From positions 248,001-312,000 of the forward strand of contig CAVPTW010000042.1 of NCBI GenBank assembly GCA_963708735.1: DNA of 64,000 nt, written 5' to 3'. Numbering within the stretch: position 1 is the first letter of the stretch; the number at the start of each line of letters is the position of its first letter. The stretch comes from JAGPUQ01 sp963708735. Lineage in GTDB: Bacteria; Pseudomonadota; Gammaproteobacteria; Pseudomonadales; Porticoccaceae. The translations under genes and the position numbers were made by a program. Below the pieces are notes generated by a model. The model was not told where the DNA came from, made no database searches, and worked only from the letters and a program-made list of their open reading frames with translations. Positions 1 to 8,942 of this stretch are shown piece after piece.

Positions 1-210
1 GTCGCGCTCCAGGCGCTCGGCCTGCCTCGATAGGCGATCCAACCGCGTGGCGATAGCGGCCTCGCGCTGGTCGCCCGCGTCCGGCGACAGCCAGGACGTT
101 AGCGCGGCCGCGACGATGGACGATTTGGAAACGCCTTTCTTGGCGGCGAGCTCGTCTAGTCGCTTGGCGTGCTCGTGCTGGATGAACAGATTGAGGCGGT
201 ATTGGCTCAT
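1..210 (-). CDS. CopG-type ribbon-helix-helix protein of the conjugation operon (3' end off window)
   Basis: Seventy residues are visible before the left edge. The protein starts MSQYRLNLFIQHEHAK, a short beta strand followed by helices (LDELAAKKGVSKSSIVAAAL), the usual form of a CopG/Arc ribbon-helix-helix DNA-binding protein. Its ATG overlaps the traG stop codon (ATGA), so the two are translationally coupled. In Tn4371-type ICEs a CopG-like gene lies between traG and trbB, which fits this position. Its operator and role are inferred from family, not shown. The C-terminus is missing because of the window boundary. Confidence 0.75.
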   Translation of the reverse strand, partial: MSQYRLNLFIQHEHAKRLDELAAKKGVSKSSIVAAALTSWLSPDAGDQREAAIATRLDRLSRQAERLERD

Positions 211-2219
211 AGCTCGATTCCGTCGTTGGGGTCGAGGGAAGCCAGCCGGGCCGTGCGCTGCATGGCCGGGTCGAACTGGCGCGGAAGCGGCAACGGCAAG
301 TCGTCGTCGTCATCAAGCAGTCCCAGGTCGTTGCCTGCGGACTGCGGTTCGGGGCTGTATTCGGTGACTTCGGATAGCTCCGGCTGACGGCGCGGGCCGC
401 CGTCATTGGAGTCGCCCAAGGCATCGGCAGATGCCGCAGCAGGCGCGGCGGGAACGGCGGGAATCGCCAGGCCGCTCCAGTCGTCGGGCCGCGATGGCGG
501 CGCGTCGGCGTAGCCTCCGGCCACAAGCGCGGGCGGCGGCAGCACGCGCCGCTTGAAATTGGCGTCGGTGTAGTAGCGCAGCTTCTTCGCCTTGATCGGC
601 GCGACGCTGGACACCATCACCACGGATTCATCGGGCGGAAGCTGCATCACTTCGCCCGGCGTCAGCAGCGGGCGGGCCGTCTCCTGCCGCGACACCATGA
701 GGTGCCCCAGCCACGGCGCGAGCCGGTGGCCCGCGTAGTTGCGCTGTGCGCGCAGTTCGGTCGCGGTGCCCAGCGTCTCGGAGACGCGCTTGGCGGTGCG
801 CTCGTCGTTGGTGGCGAACGTCACACGCACATGGCAGTTGTCCAGAATCGAATGGTTCTGGCCGTAGGCTTTGTCGATCTGGTTGAGCGACTGCGCGATG
901 AGGAAGCTGCGGATGCCGTAGCCCGCCATGAAGGCCAGGGCCGTCTCGAAGAAGTCGAGTCGGCCCAAGGCCGGGAACTCGTCGAGCATCAGCAGCAGCT
1001 TGTGGCGGCGCTCGATGCCGTCGGAGCCGTCGAGCGATTCGGTGAGCCGCCGCCCGATCTGATTGAGGATCAGGCGGATGAGCGGTTTGGTGCGCGAAAT
1101 GTCCGAAGGCGGCACCACCAGGTACAGCGATACCGGATGTTCGGCCGCGATCAGGTCGGCAATGCGCCAATCACAACGCGACGTGACCTCGGCCACCGTG
1201 GGATCGCGGTACAGGCCGAGGAACGACATGGCCGTGCTCAACACGCCGGAACGCTCGTTGTCTGACTTGTTGAGCACTTCGCGCGCCGCCGAAGCGACGA
1301 CGGGATGCGGGCCACCACCTTCCTCGTTCACGAGGTGCGGCGTAGTCATCATCCGGTGCAAGGTCAGCTCGAACGGGCTGGTCGGGTCGCTGAGGAAGTT
1401 GGCGACGCCGCGCAGCGTCTTGTCTTCGCCCGCATAGAGCACATGCAGGATGGCGCCGACCAGCAGCGCGTGCGAGGTCTTCTCCCAATGGCTGCGCTTC
1501 TCCAGCGCACCTTCGGGATCGACCAGAATGTCCGCGATGTTCTGCACGTCGCGCACTTCATGCGCGCCGCGCCGCACTTCCAGCAGCGGGTTGTAGGCCG
1601 CTGAACTTGCATCCGTTGGATTGAACAGCAGGCAATGCGAGAAGCGCGAGCGCCAGCCAGCGGTGATCTGCCAGTTCTCGCCCTTGATGTCGTGGATCAC
1701 TGCCGATGCAGGCCAGGACAGCAAGGTCGGCACCACCAGGCCCACGCCTTTGCCCGAGCGTGTGGGCGCGAACGTCAGGACGTGTTCCGGGCCTTCGTGG
1801 CGCAGGTACTGTCCGTCATGCAGACCGAGAAAGACGCCGGCAGACTGCACTAGCCCGGCTTTGCGAATGTCGGCGGTGTTGGCCCAACGTGCCGAGCCAT
1901 AGGTCGTGACCAAGCGCGACTGCCGCGAGCGCCACACCGACATGGCGATGGCGACCACCACGGCCACCAGACCGCTGCCGCCTGCGATCGTGCCGCCCAT
2001 GTCGAAGACATGCGGCGCGTAGGCATCGAAGAAGAACCACCACTCGAACAGCCGCCAGGGGTGATAGACCGGCGTGCCGAAGAAGTCGAACCAGGGCGAG
2101 CCAAGGCGTAGTTGGTAGGCCAGAGCGGCGGCTGTCCATTGCGTTGCACTCCACACACCGGCGATCACGATGCTGAAAACAACCGCGATCTGCCCGAACA
2201 GCACGCCCTGAGCTTGCAT
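207..2219 (-). CDS. traG: Type IV secretion coupling protein TraG/VirD4
   Basis: A 670-residue VirD4/TraG coupling ATPase. It sits in the inner membrane and feeds the relaxase-DNA complex to the mating-pair channel. Two hydrophobic segments lie near residues 8-24 and 78-95. The Walker A motif APTRSGKG is at about 151-158, and a Walker B-like stretch (LLLMLDEFPALG) lies in the C-terminal half. Length is normal for the family. The tail is rich in Asp and Pro, including a DDDDD run. The gene follows a terminator hairpin at 2381-2413 and is coupled to the CopG-type gene by an ATGA overlap. No frameshift or missing motif is seen, so it looks functional. Confidence 0.95.
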   Translation of the reverse strand: MQAQGVLFGQIAVVFSIVIAGVWSATQWTAAALAYQLRLGSPWFDFFGTPVYHPWRLFEWWFFFDAYAPHVFDMGGTIAGGSGLVAVVVAIAMSVWRSRQSRLVTTYGSARWANTADIRKAGLVQSAGVFLGLHDGQYLRHEGPEHVLTFAPTRSGKGVGLVVPTLLSWPASAVIHDIKGENWQITAGWRSRFSHCLLFNPTDASSAAYNPLLEVRRGAHEVRDVQNIADILVDPEGALEKRSHWEKTSHALLVGAILHVLYAGEDKTLRGVANFLSDPTSPFELTLHRMMTTPHLVNEEGGGPHPVVASAAREVLNKSDNERSGVLSTAMSFLGLYRDPTVAEVTSRCDWRIADLIAAEHPVSLYLVVPPSDISRTKPLIRLILNQIGRRLTESLDGSDGIERRHKLLLMLDEFPALGRLDFFETALAFMAGYGIRSFLIAQSLNQIDKAYGQNHSILDNCHVRVTFATNDERTAKRVSETLGTATELRAQRNYAGHRLAPWLGHLMVSRQETARPLLTPGEVMQLPPDESVVMVSSVAPIKAKKLRYYTDANFKRRVLPPPALVAGGYADAPPSRPDDWSGLAIPAVPAAPAAASADALGDSNDGGPRRQPELSEVTEYSPEPQSAGNDLGLLDDDDDLPLPLPRQFDPAMQRTARLASLDPNDGIEL

Positions 2220-2380
2220 TGACTGGCCTCCGATTTTCCCTGCGCTGATTCCTCGTTCACACGCGGTACAAGGACGTGCCGCATGACGCGAGAATCAGTG
2301 CCGGGTCGGTGCCGGTCAAAGACCGTTATCGGGAGAAAGGTCTAGAAAAAAGAAAGAATTAGCGCAGCGTCGAGCCAAAG

Positions 2381-2413
2381 AAAAACGCCGCAAGCGAAGG
2401 CGCATTGCGGCGT
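2381..2413 (-). terminator. Rho-independent terminator upstream of traG
   Basis: On the minus strand ACGCCGCAA and TTGCGGCGT pair as a 9-bp perfect stem around an 11-nt loop, followed by TTTTCTTT. It lies between the 3' end of the eexN remnant (stop at 2455) and the traG start (2219), so it would end transcription coming from the eexN side. traG then needs its own promoter in 2220-2380. Confidence 0.75.
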
Positions 2414-2454
2414 GTATGGCGAGAAACCAGAATATTTTTGGGAATCGCCCGCGA

Positions 2455-2605
2455 TCAGAACTTGGGCGCTTCCTTCGGCGGCGTGTTCGGGGCCTTGCCA
2501 TCGCCGTAGAACCGCTTGCGCGTGGCTTCGGCTACCCGGCTGCATAGCCCGTCGCCCAGCTTCGCGCGCTCCAGCTTGCATTGCGAACGCACTTCTTTGA
2601 GCCGC
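2455..2605 (-). pseudogene. Truncated second copy of the EexN-like lipoprotein gene
   Basis: The minus strand encodes RLKEVRSQCKLERAKLGD followed by a tail ending PPKEAPKF and a stop. This matches the C-terminal half of the intact lipoprotein at 4808-5071 (RLKELRQQCKTDRAGLGD, tail PPKEPPKF) nearly residue for residue. Upstream of about 2605 the reading frame no longer resembles the lipoprotein and no signal peptide or lipobox can be found. It is therefore a 3' remnant. The AraC-AzlC-AzlD block lies exactly between the remnant and the intact gene. Confidence 0.75.
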
Positions 2606-2810
2606 TGGGGACGGATGCCAAGGTCTGCGACGGCTCGCCGTCCAGCCGCGGCAGGAAGGTGGTCGGCATCGGCACGGCATCTGCTGTGCGCAGTACGCCA
2701 GCCTCTTTCTCCACATGTTGTTTTATCCTACAAGCTGCGCAGTCATTCTTGGGCAATGCCGGATGGGGCGGAGCGCAATTTCGTACAAGGGCAGAAAGGG
2801 TGAGGCCGCC

Positions 2811-3665
2811 ATGACAGAGGAAAGCAAGAGACGGGAGCAAGTCCGGTTCCGCCGTATCAGCGAGTTTGGCGGCCTGGACATGCTGGAGGCCCGCTACCAT
2901 CGGCAACGCTTTGCCCGGCATGTCCACGAGACGTTTTGCATTGGCGTCATCGAGGAAGGCGCCCAGCGTTTCTACCGTTCAGGCGGGGAGCATGTAGCGC
3001 CGAAGGGCGACATCATTCTGGTCAATGCCGACGATGTGCATACCGGCTGCTCGGAGATGGAGAGTGGCTGGGCATATCGCGCCATCTATCCGCACCCCGA
3101 CCTGTTTCGCTCTCTTTCCCGGGATCTGCAGAGCTCGGCGGGAACCGTCCCCTGGTTCCCCGATGCGGTGCTGCATGACCCTGGCCTGGCGGCGCAGCTT
3201 CTGATGACGTTCAATCTGCTTTCACAGCCGGGGAATGCCCTGTTGAAGGAAACCCTCCTGCTGTCATCGCTGACCTGGCTCATGCTGCGCCACGGGAAGA
3301 CGCGAGTGGCACCGCGTACCTTGTCTGCCGCGACACAACGAGTCCTGAGAGCCAGAGACCTGATGGACGGCAGCCCTGAAACGGATGTGTCCTTGGTTGA
3401 ATTGGCTGAAATAGCCGAACTTAGCCCGTGGCACTTTTTGCGCCAGTTCAAAGCGGTTGTCGGCATGCCGCCTCACGCCTATCTGATCCAGGCGCGATTG
3501 CGAAAGGCCAAGAGCATGCTGCATGAAGGAAGCACCCTGGCAGCCGTTTCAATGCGGTGCGGGTTCACCGACCAGAGCCACTTCAACCGCCACTTCAAGA
3601 AGTCTCTCGGCGTGACGCCAGGCGAGTTCTCACGAGGCATTTCAAGCCGGTCACTTGACGCCTGA
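2811..3665 (+). CDS. AraC family transcriptional regulator
   Basis: A 284-residue one-component regulator. The N-terminal half is a cupin-like sensor (HVHETFCIGVIEEGAQ, about residues 35-90). The C-terminal 100 residues hold the two helix-turn-helix units of the AraC/XylS family, including SLVELAEIAELSPWHFLRQFK and the signature region CGFTDQSHFNRHFKKSLGVTPGEF. ATG 2811 was chosen over an upstream in-frame codon at 2715 because it has a purine-rich stretch (AAAGGGTGAGG) before it and begins the conserved part. It lies 83 bp upstream of azlC on the same strand and probably activates it. This AraC-AzlC-AzlD arrangement is common in proteobacteria. Confidence 0.88.
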   Translation: MTEESKRREQVRFRRISEFGGLDMLEARYHRQRFARHVHETFCIGVIEEGAQRFYRSGGEHVAPKGDIILVNADDVHTGCSEMESGWAYRAIYPHPDLFRSLSRDLQSSAGTVPWFPDAVLHDPGLAAQLLMTFNLLSQPGNALLKETLLLSSLTWLMLRHGKTRVAPRTLSAATQRVLRARDLMDGSPETDVSLVELAEIAELSPWHFLRQFKAVVGMPPHAYLIQARLRKAKSMLHEGSTLAAVSMRCGFTDQSHFNRHFKKSLGVTPGEFSRGISSRSLDA

Positions 3666-3748
3666 CCCAGCAACTTCGTTCAAGACATTGAAGGTTTCCA
3701 TCACTAGAGTCGCAGTCAACGCATTGTGTGCTGCTGACAAGATCAGTG

Positions 3749-4474
3749 ATGGAAAAGTCGATTACATCCAATCAGATCCCCCCTTATCGTTCGTCGCCGC
3801 AATTCCTGACGGGCATCGTGGATATGCTGCCGCTTTGCTTGGCCGTACTCCCGTGGGGAATACTGGCCGGCTCGATGGCCATCCAGTCTGGACTGAGCGT
3901 ATGGCAGAGCATCGGAATGTCGGCGATCGTCTTTGCGGGCGCAGCTCAATTGGTGACATTGGGACTGTTGATGTCGAAAGCCAGTGTCCTGACGATCCTG
4001 GTTTCCGTGTTTCTGATTACCTCCCAGCACTTCATCTACGGCCTTTCGCTACGCCCCTTCGTGGCTCGCCTGAAGGTCGGATATCGGCTGCCGATCGGGT
4101 TCTTGTTGACCGATGAACTGTTCGCGCTGAGCAGCACGAAAGACCAGAAGCACGCTCTATCTGTCAGCTATCTGCTTGGCGCAGGGTTGACCTTTTACAT
4201 CGGCTGGATTGCCTTCAGTGCAGCGGGCATTTTCCTGGCGGCATCGGTGCCCGATCTGGATCGTTATCACCTCGACTTCTCCATCATTGCCACCTTCGCT
4301 GCAATCATCGTCCCGATGGTCAAGGACGCCAGCACCCTGTCAGGGGTCGCCATTTCACTTCTCCTCTCCATGCTGTTTGCTTACTTCAAGGTCGAGGGCG
4401 GCGTCTTGATCGCAGGGTGCTGCGGCATGGCGTTCTCTGTCCTCGCCTCGCGGATGGCGGAGGGACGGCGATGA
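3749..4474 (+). CDS. azlC: AzlC-type branched-chain amino acid exporter, large subunit
   Basis: A 241-residue polytopic membrane protein of the AzlC/YgaZ family. The hallmark N-terminal region LPLCLAVLPWGILAGSMAIQSG and FAGAAQLVTLGLL are present, followed by several hydrophobic helices to the C-terminus. AzlC and AzlD together export branched-chain amino acids or related compounds. The start at 3749 (MEKSITSN) is preferred to an upstream GTG at 3728. Its stop overlaps the azlD start (ATGA), so the two subunits are made together. The substrate here is unknown. Confidence 0.88.
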   Translation: MEKSITSNQIPPYRSSPQFLTGIVDMLPLCLAVLPWGILAGSMAIQSGLSVWQSIGMSAIVFAGAAQLVTLGLLMSKASVLTILVSVFLITSQHFIYGLSLRPFVARLKVGYRLPIGFLLTDELFALSSTKDQKHALSVSYLLGAGLTFYIGWIAFSAAGIFLAASVPDLDRYHLDFSIIATFAAIIVPMVKDASTLSGVAISLLLSMLFAYFKVEGGVLIAGCCGMAFSVLASRMAEGRR

Positions 4475-4785
4475 GCTGGGTGCTGCTGCTGGCGCTTGCT
4501 GCCATCGTATTCGTCAATCGCTATGTATTCCTTGAGCCTCGGCTTCCAGTGCGGATTCCGAAGCTCCTGCATGACGCCTTGAAATACTCCGCCCCTTGCC
4601 TGCTGACAGCTATTTGTGGGCCGATCATGCTGATAGACAAGGGAGCACTTCGAGCGTTTCCAGACAATCCTTACCTTCTCGGGGCGATATTCGCCGTCGT
4701 CATTGCTTTCTTTGTCCGGAAGATGGTTGTTGCTGTCATATCGAGCTTGCTGGTGTTCTATGCGCTTGTTTTCATCTTGGGTTGA
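4471..4785 (+). CDS. azlD: AzlD-type branched-chain amino acid exporter, small subunit
   Basis: A 104-residue small membrane protein with four hydrophobic segments (SWVLLLALAAIVFVNRYVF at the N-terminus, LVFYALVFILG at the C-terminus). Size, topology and position after azlC identify it as the AzlD/YgaH partner. It ends 22 bp before the 3' end of the convergent lipoprotein gene, so the AraC-AzlCD block is inserted right against the ICE backbone. Confidence 0.85.
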   Translation: MSWVLLLALAAIVFVNRYVFLEPRLPVRIPKLLHDALKYSAPCLLTAICGPIMLIDKGALRAFPDNPYLLGAIFAVVIAFFVRKMVVAVISSLLVFYALVFILG

Positions 4786-4807
4786 TGAAAATGCGCGTGA
4801 ATCACCA

Positions 4808-5071
4808 TCAGAACTTTGGTGGTTCCTTCGGCGGCGTGTATGGGGTCTTGCCATCGCCATAGAACCGCTTGCGCGTAGCCTCCGCGACTCGGTTGCACAG
4901 CACGTCGCCAAGCCCGGCGCGATCGGTCTTGCACTGCTGGCGCAACTCTTTCAACCGTGCCGGATCAGCGGCCAGTTCCTCCACGGTCGGCACGTCGGCC
5001 TGCTTGGGCGTTTCCGATTGACCGCAGGCGGTCAGTACCGCGACCAGCAGGAAAGGGATGGTCTTCTTCAT
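4808..5071 (-). CDS. EexN-like small lipoprotein (probable entry exclusion)
   Basis: An 87-residue lipoprotein. The signal MKKTIPFLLVAVLTACGQSE has a basic n-region, a hydrophobic core and a lipobox (LTAC) with Cys at residue 16. The mature part carries two further cysteines (RQQCK, DVLCN) spaced as in the EexN/TrbK-like entry-exclusion lipoproteins of conjugative elements. Such proteins block redundant transfer between cells that already carry the element; here the role is inferred from family and position. Its ATG overlaps the stop of the LysR gene. A truncated second copy is at 2455-2605. Confidence 0.75.
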   Translation of the reverse strand: MKKTIPFLLVAVLTACGQSETPKQADVPTVEELAADPARLKELRQQCKTDRAGLGDVLCNRVAEATRKRFYGDGKTPYTPPKEPPKF

Positions 5072-6012
5072 GACTCGGGTTCCTCCGGGGTGTCGGCATC
5101 AAGGCCCGGCGTGGGCCTGCTGCCTTCGGGAGATTCGATGGCCTGCACGCGGTCGATGAAGCGAGCGAGCATTTCTGAAGGCTCGCCTTCCGGGCGCAGC
5201 AAGTAGGTCGTCAGCAGCGGTGCGCGGCCCGTCAGTGGCCGCGCCACCACGCCAGCCTCCTGGCTTGCGAGGATGTGCGCGCAACCCGTCAAGCCCAGGG
5301 CGATGCCTGCGGATACCAGCGCCATCATCAGGTCGGAAGACGCCACCCGTTCGGCCACCAGCGGTTCCATGTCCACGCGGCGCAGCACGCGATCAACCTG
5401 CCGCGCATGCCCCTCGCACGCCTGCGGATCGCAGAGCACCAGTGGATAGCGCAGCAGTTCTTCCAAAGGAATGCGCTTGTGGGCCAGCAGGGGATGCCGC
5501 GCTGGAACGGCCACCATCAGCGGATCACTCCAGACCGGCTCGGCAATGAGGCCATCGCCGACTTCATCGGCGCGGGAAAAGCCCACGTCGTACAGGTCGC
5601 CATGCAGCCCTTTGATCTGCTGCGACAGCGGCACCTCGAAGAAGCGGATTTCGACCTCGGGTTCTTCCTGCCGGCATAGTGCAAGCAAAGCCGGCAGGCG
5701 CGACGGCGTGATGCCATCGGATAAGGCCATGCGCAATTGGCTGTGGAAGCCGTTGGCTGCGGCCTTCACACTGTCGCGGGCCTGTTGCAAGGCAGAGAAG
5801 ACGCGCGGTACATGCTCAAAGAACAGCTTGCCCGCACGGGTCAGGCGCGTGCTGCGCGTGGTGCGTGCGAACAGCACCACGCCCAGTTCTTCTTCCAGTT
5901 CCTTGATGGCGCGTGACAGTGGCGATTGCTCGACGTGCAGTTTCTCTGCCGCACGGGCGAAATGCAGTTCTTCGGCGACGGCGAGGAAACAGCGTAGGTG
6001 GCGAAGCTCCAT
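5068..6012 (-). CDS. LysR family regulator of the ICE backbone (TraR-like)
   Basis: A 314-residue LysR-type regulator. The winged HTH is at the N-terminus (residues 1-60: ELRHLRCFLAVAEELHFARAAEKLHVEQSPLSRAIKELEEELG), followed by a substrate-binding-like effector domain to about residue 290 and a Pro/Glu-rich tail. Tn4371-type ICEs carry a LysR gene called traR beside traG, and this one has that position, coupled to the lipoprotein gene. Only 16 bp separate it from the MFS gene upstream on the same strand, so the cargo block abuts the backbone here. The effector is unknown. Confidence 0.85.
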   Translation of the reverse strand: MELRHLRCFLAVAEELHFARAAEKLHVEQSPLSRAIKELEEELGVVLFARTTRSTRLTRAGKLFFEHVPRVFSALQQARDSVKAAANGFHSQLRMALSDGITPSRLPALLALCRQEEPEVEIRFFEVPLSQQIKGLHGDLYDVGFSRADEVGDGLIAEPVWSDPLMVAVPARHPLLAHKRIPLEELLRYPLVLCDPQACEGHARQVDRVLRRVDMEPLVAERVASSDLMMALVSAGIALGLTGCAHILASQEAGVVARPLTGRAPLLTTYLLRPEGEPSEMLARFIDRVQAIESPEGSRPTPGLDADTPEEPES

Positions 6013-6028
6013 CGCGTGCCGCTCCGCG

Positions 6029-7483
6029 TCAGCCTGCCGACCGCTGCGCTTTTGCCAGCATCAGCAACAGCACGCAGACCAGCAGGGCCGCACCCAGGTT
6101 ATAGAGCATTCCCGCCACGAAGGCCGAGGCGTATTGGCCTGCTTGCGCTGCCGCGCCATCGCCTGCGGACAGCGCCGCACCGAACAGGATGCCGACCACG
6201 GCCACACCCAGCGCCGCACCGACCTGCTGGACGGTCGATATCACGCCAGAGGCCATGCCGGCCTGCGCTTCATCGACAAAGCCCAGCACCAGATTCAGCA
6301 GCGGCGTCATGATGAAGCCCTGGCCGGCACCGACCACGATCAGCACGGGAATCAGCCGCGTGGGCACCAGCTCCGCGCCTGCCATCTGTACCTGCGCGAT
6401 CAGCAGCCCGATGGAAACCGCATAGACCAGCGCACCCGCGACGATGGCGCGCGTTCCCCAGCGCGCCACCAGGCGCGGCGCGGCCAGCGATGCCAGGACG
6501 AAACCCACGCTGCACGGCGCAAAGATGCTGCCCGCCACGAAGGGGTCAAGCCCCAGCCCGGTCTGCACCAGCAAGGCAAAGCACAGGAAAAACGAACTGG
6601 ACGTGGAATAGACCAGCAGCACCAGCAACGCGCCCAGTGCGAAACGGCGCTGCGCCAGCAGCCGCATGTCCACCAGCGGCAATCCTCCGGTCGCCCGCCG
6701 CTGCTCCTGCTGCCTGTGGAACAGCGCCAGCAGCATCGCCGCAGATCCCAGCGACCAGAGGCTCCAGGCCGGCCAGCCCTGCCCAGGCCCCTCGATCAGC
6801 GGCACCAGCAGCAGCGCCAGCCCGGCGCTGACCAGCGCCACGCCCGTCCAGTCCAGGGCCGGGCGCTGCGGTGCGCGAGATTCGGGGATGTAGCGTGCCG
6901 CCGCGATGGCGAGCAGGCCGATAGGGACGTTGATGAGAAAGATGCTGCGCCAGCCCAGCCCGAACAGGTTGGCATGCACCAGCCATCCGCCCAGCACCTG
7001 CCCGGCGATGGCGGCCAGGCCCAGCGTCATCCCCAGCAGGCCGAAGGCGCGGCGGCTGTCGTCGCCGCCGAAGTTGACACGGATGGAGGCATAGACCTGC
7101 GGGAACAGCAAGGCGGCCGCCAGCCCCTGCAACACCCGCGCACCGATCAGGAAACCGGCGCTGGGCGCCAGCCCGCACAAGGCCGAAGCCACAGTGAAGC
7201 CCGCCATGCCGACGACGAACAGGCGGCGGCGCCCGAACAGGTCGCCCAGCCGCCCGCCGGTAATCAGCAGCACGCCGAAGGCCAGCTCGTAGCCGGCCAC
7301 GATGAAGCCGATCTGCGCGAAGCTCGCACCTAGCCCGGCCTGCATGCTGGGGATGGCGACATTGACCACGAACAGGTCGAAGATCGTGACGAAGCCCGCG
7401 AGCAGCAATACGGACAAGCCGAGCCAGGGCGGGCCGCTGACGGCGCGCAACGGCGGCGTCGAAAGGCAGGGATTTGAGGTCAT
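6029..7483 (-). CDS. MFS drug efflux transporter, DHA2 (EmrB/QacA) type
   Basis: About 484 residues with roughly 14 hydrophobic segments, the DHA2 topology. The MFS loop motif GGRLGDLFGRRRLFVVG is after TM2, and a motif-C-like stretch (LAAIAGQVLGGWLV) is in TM5. It should be a proton-driven inner-membrane exporter of a small hydrophobic compound. Start MTSNPC at 7483 is preferred; a longer form from 7534 is possible. It is divergent from the HTH gene at 7582 across a short AT-rich gap, the usual layout for a transporter and its local regulator. Confidence 0.88.
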   Translation of the reverse strand: MTSNPCLSTPPLRAVSGPPWLGLSVLLLAGFVTIFDLFVVNVAIPSMQAGLGASFAQIGFIVAGYELAFGVLLITGGRLGDLFGRRRLFVVGMAGFTVASALCGLAPSAGFLIGARVLQGLAAALLFPQVYASIRVNFGGDDSRRAFGLLGMTLGLAAIAGQVLGGWLVHANLFGLGWRSIFLINVPIGLLAIAAARYIPESRAPQRPALDWTGVALVSAGLALLLVPLIEGPGQGWPAWSLWSLGSAAMLLALFHRQQEQRRATGGLPLVDMRLLAQRRFALGALLVLLVYSTSSSFFLCFALLVQTGLGLDPFVAGSIFAPCSVGFVLASLAAPRLVARWGTRAIVAGALVYAVSIGLLIAQVQMAGAELVPTRLIPVLIVVGAGQGFIMTPLLNLVLGFVDEAQAGMASGVISTVQQVGAALGVAVVGILFGAALSAGDGAAAQAGQYASAFVAGMLYNLGAALLVCVLLLMLAKAQRSAG

Positions 7484-7581
7484 CTTGCGTATCCAGGGTA
7501 AAGACGCGATCATTCTCAAATCCTTTTTAAGCAATTACAATTTAACTATTTATGCTATTACTAAAAGCAACGAGATAAGCG

Positions 7582-8394
7582 ATGCGAACCCTGGAACGAA
7601 CCCGCTCCGATCTGGCGGCCTTTCTGCTGGCACGCCGCGAACGGTTGACGCCTGCCGATGTGGGCTTGCCCAGCGGTGGGCGCCGCCGCACGCCGGGGCT
7701 TCGGCGCGAGGAAGTCGCCGCGCTCGCCGGCGTCGGCCTGACCTGGTACACCTGGCTGGAACAGGGGCGCGACATAGGCGTGTCGGCCGCCTTTCTGGAC
7801 AACCTGGCGCGGGTGCTGAAACTGGACGCCGCCGAGCGCCGCCACCTGTTCCTGCTGGCCCACGAACGCCCGCCCGCCGAGCCGGGCAAGACCTGGTGCG
7901 TGCTGCCGCCGCTGGTGCGGCGCCTGATGAACGACCTGACGCACCCGACCTTCGTGCTCAATCTGCGTTGGGACGTGTTGGGCTTCAATGCGCCGGCCGA
8001 CGCGCTTTTCGGCTTCAGCACGCACGCGCCCGAGCAGCGCAATTTGCTCTGGCTGCTGTTCACCGATCCTGTCCTGCGTGAGCGCGTGGACGCCTGGGAA
8101 GAACAAGCCCCGCTGATGCTGTCGAGCTTCCGCCGCGACTTCGCCCGCGCCACGCAGGAAGCCGACATTCACGAACTGGTGGACGAATTGGAACGGGTGT
8201 CGCCAGAGTTCAAGGCATGGTGGCGACAGCATGATGTTCATGCGCCTTGCAACGGCGTGCGAAAGCTGATGATCGACGGCAAGGCCGAGCCGTTCGAGCA
8301 CACCTCGCTGACCGTCGATGAAGACCGGCACCTGCGGCTGGTGGTGTATGCGCGTCAACAGGATGACACCGCATCCCTTGGCCAACCAGATTGA
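7582..8394 (+). CDS. XRE-family regulator with MmyB-like ligand-binding domain
   Basis: A 270-residue regulator. The N-terminal HTH contains the typical string LRREEVAALAGVGLTWYTWLEQGR (residues 34-57). The rest is the MmyB-like domain, with NLRWDVLGFNAPADALFGF near residue 127 and a C-terminal LVVY element. MmyB-type proteins bind small lipophilic ligands and usually repress a neighbouring oxidoreductase or transporter. Here the divergent neighbour is the DHA2 exporter, so local control of efflux is the likely job. Confidence 0.88.
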   Translation: MRTLERTRSDLAAFLLARRERLTPADVGLPSGGRRRTPGLRREEVAALAGVGLTWYTWLEQGRDIGVSAAFLDNLARVLKLDAAERRHLFLLAHERPPAEPGKTWCVLPPLVRRLMNDLTHPTFVLNLRWDVLGFNAPADALFGFSTHAPEQRNLLWLLFTDPVLRERVDAWEEQAPLMLSSFRRDFARATQEADIHELVDELERVSPEFKAWWRQHDVHAPCNGVRKLMIDGKAEPFEHTSLTVDEDRHLRLVVYARQQDDTASLGQPD

Positions 8395-8430
8395 CGACGA
8401 ATAGTGTAGTTCCAAGATGTTGCTCCCTAT

Positions 8431-8454
8431 GTAATTGCGCCGATGCGCAATTAC
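8431..8454. terminator. Perfect inverted repeat at the end of the MaoC-like gene
   Basis: GTAATTGCGC and GCGCAATTAC form a 10-bp perfect stem around CGAT. The right arm overlaps the stop codon of the MaoC-like gene, and the HTH gene ends 37 bp to the left, so it sits between convergent genes. No T-run follows on either strand, so it may be a weak bidirectional terminator or an mRNA-stabilising hairpin rather than a classic terminator. Confidence 0.45.
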
Positions 8455-8891
8455 GAAAGAACCAGCATTTCATCCGGCAAACTCAAACTTCTGGATCGAG
8501 CCGCTACGCACACCTCGCCTTTGTCATTGACGACACTCCCTTCAATCTCGATCACGTCTCCGCCATATTTCGCAGCCGGCTCTATTGCGACGATTTTCCA
8601 ATCGGCAGTGAATGACTCTCCGGCGATGACGGCTTTTTTGAACTTGAAGTCGAACTCCAGGCCAAGGCCAGCTCGCCGAGCTGTTAGAAACGCGGCCACC
8701 ATCCCCATCATCAATGCGGATAATTGGCCGCCACTGACGATCAAGCCGCCGAAGCGAGTCGATGATGCGAACTTCGCATCGTGATGCAGCGGGCTCACGT
8801 CCCCTGTGGCGACCGCAAATGATCGAATAGCGTCAGCATTGAAAACGGCCATTTTCGATACCGACTCGCCGATTCTGAAAGGAGAGGTCAT
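8451..8891 (-). CDS. MaoC-like hot-dog domain protein
   Basis: A 146-residue protein with the hydratase-2 type hot-dog pattern: FAVATGDVSPLHHDAKFASSTRFGGLIVSGG near the N-terminus (the D-x(4)-H motif of MaoC enoyl-CoA hydratases reads DVSPLH), followed by beta strands. MaoC-like enzymes hydrate enoyl-CoA or act on related thioesters. ATG 8891 has a purine-rich site ahead and matches family starts; an upstream GTG at 8921 is less likely. It is the last gene of a minus-strand set with the EthD-type protein and an MFS exporter. Substrate unknown. Confidence 0.75.
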   Translation of the reverse strand: MTSPFRIGESVSKMAVFNADAIRSFAVATGDVSPLHHDAKFASSTRFGGLIVSGGQLSALMMGMVAAFLTARRAGLGLEFDFKFKKAVIAGESFTADWKIVAIEPAAKYGGDVIEIEGSVVNDKGEVCVAARSRSLSLPDEMLVLS

Positions 8892-8942
8892 CTGTAAGCC
8901 CTTCAATGAACGCGCGCACACAACTATTGATGGTTCGGCTGT

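Noticed and set aside
5471..7333. 620-codon plus-strand frame over the LysR and MFS genes
   Set aside because: Gln/Arg/His-rich shadow of the minus-strand coding region; no domain or ribosome-binding site.
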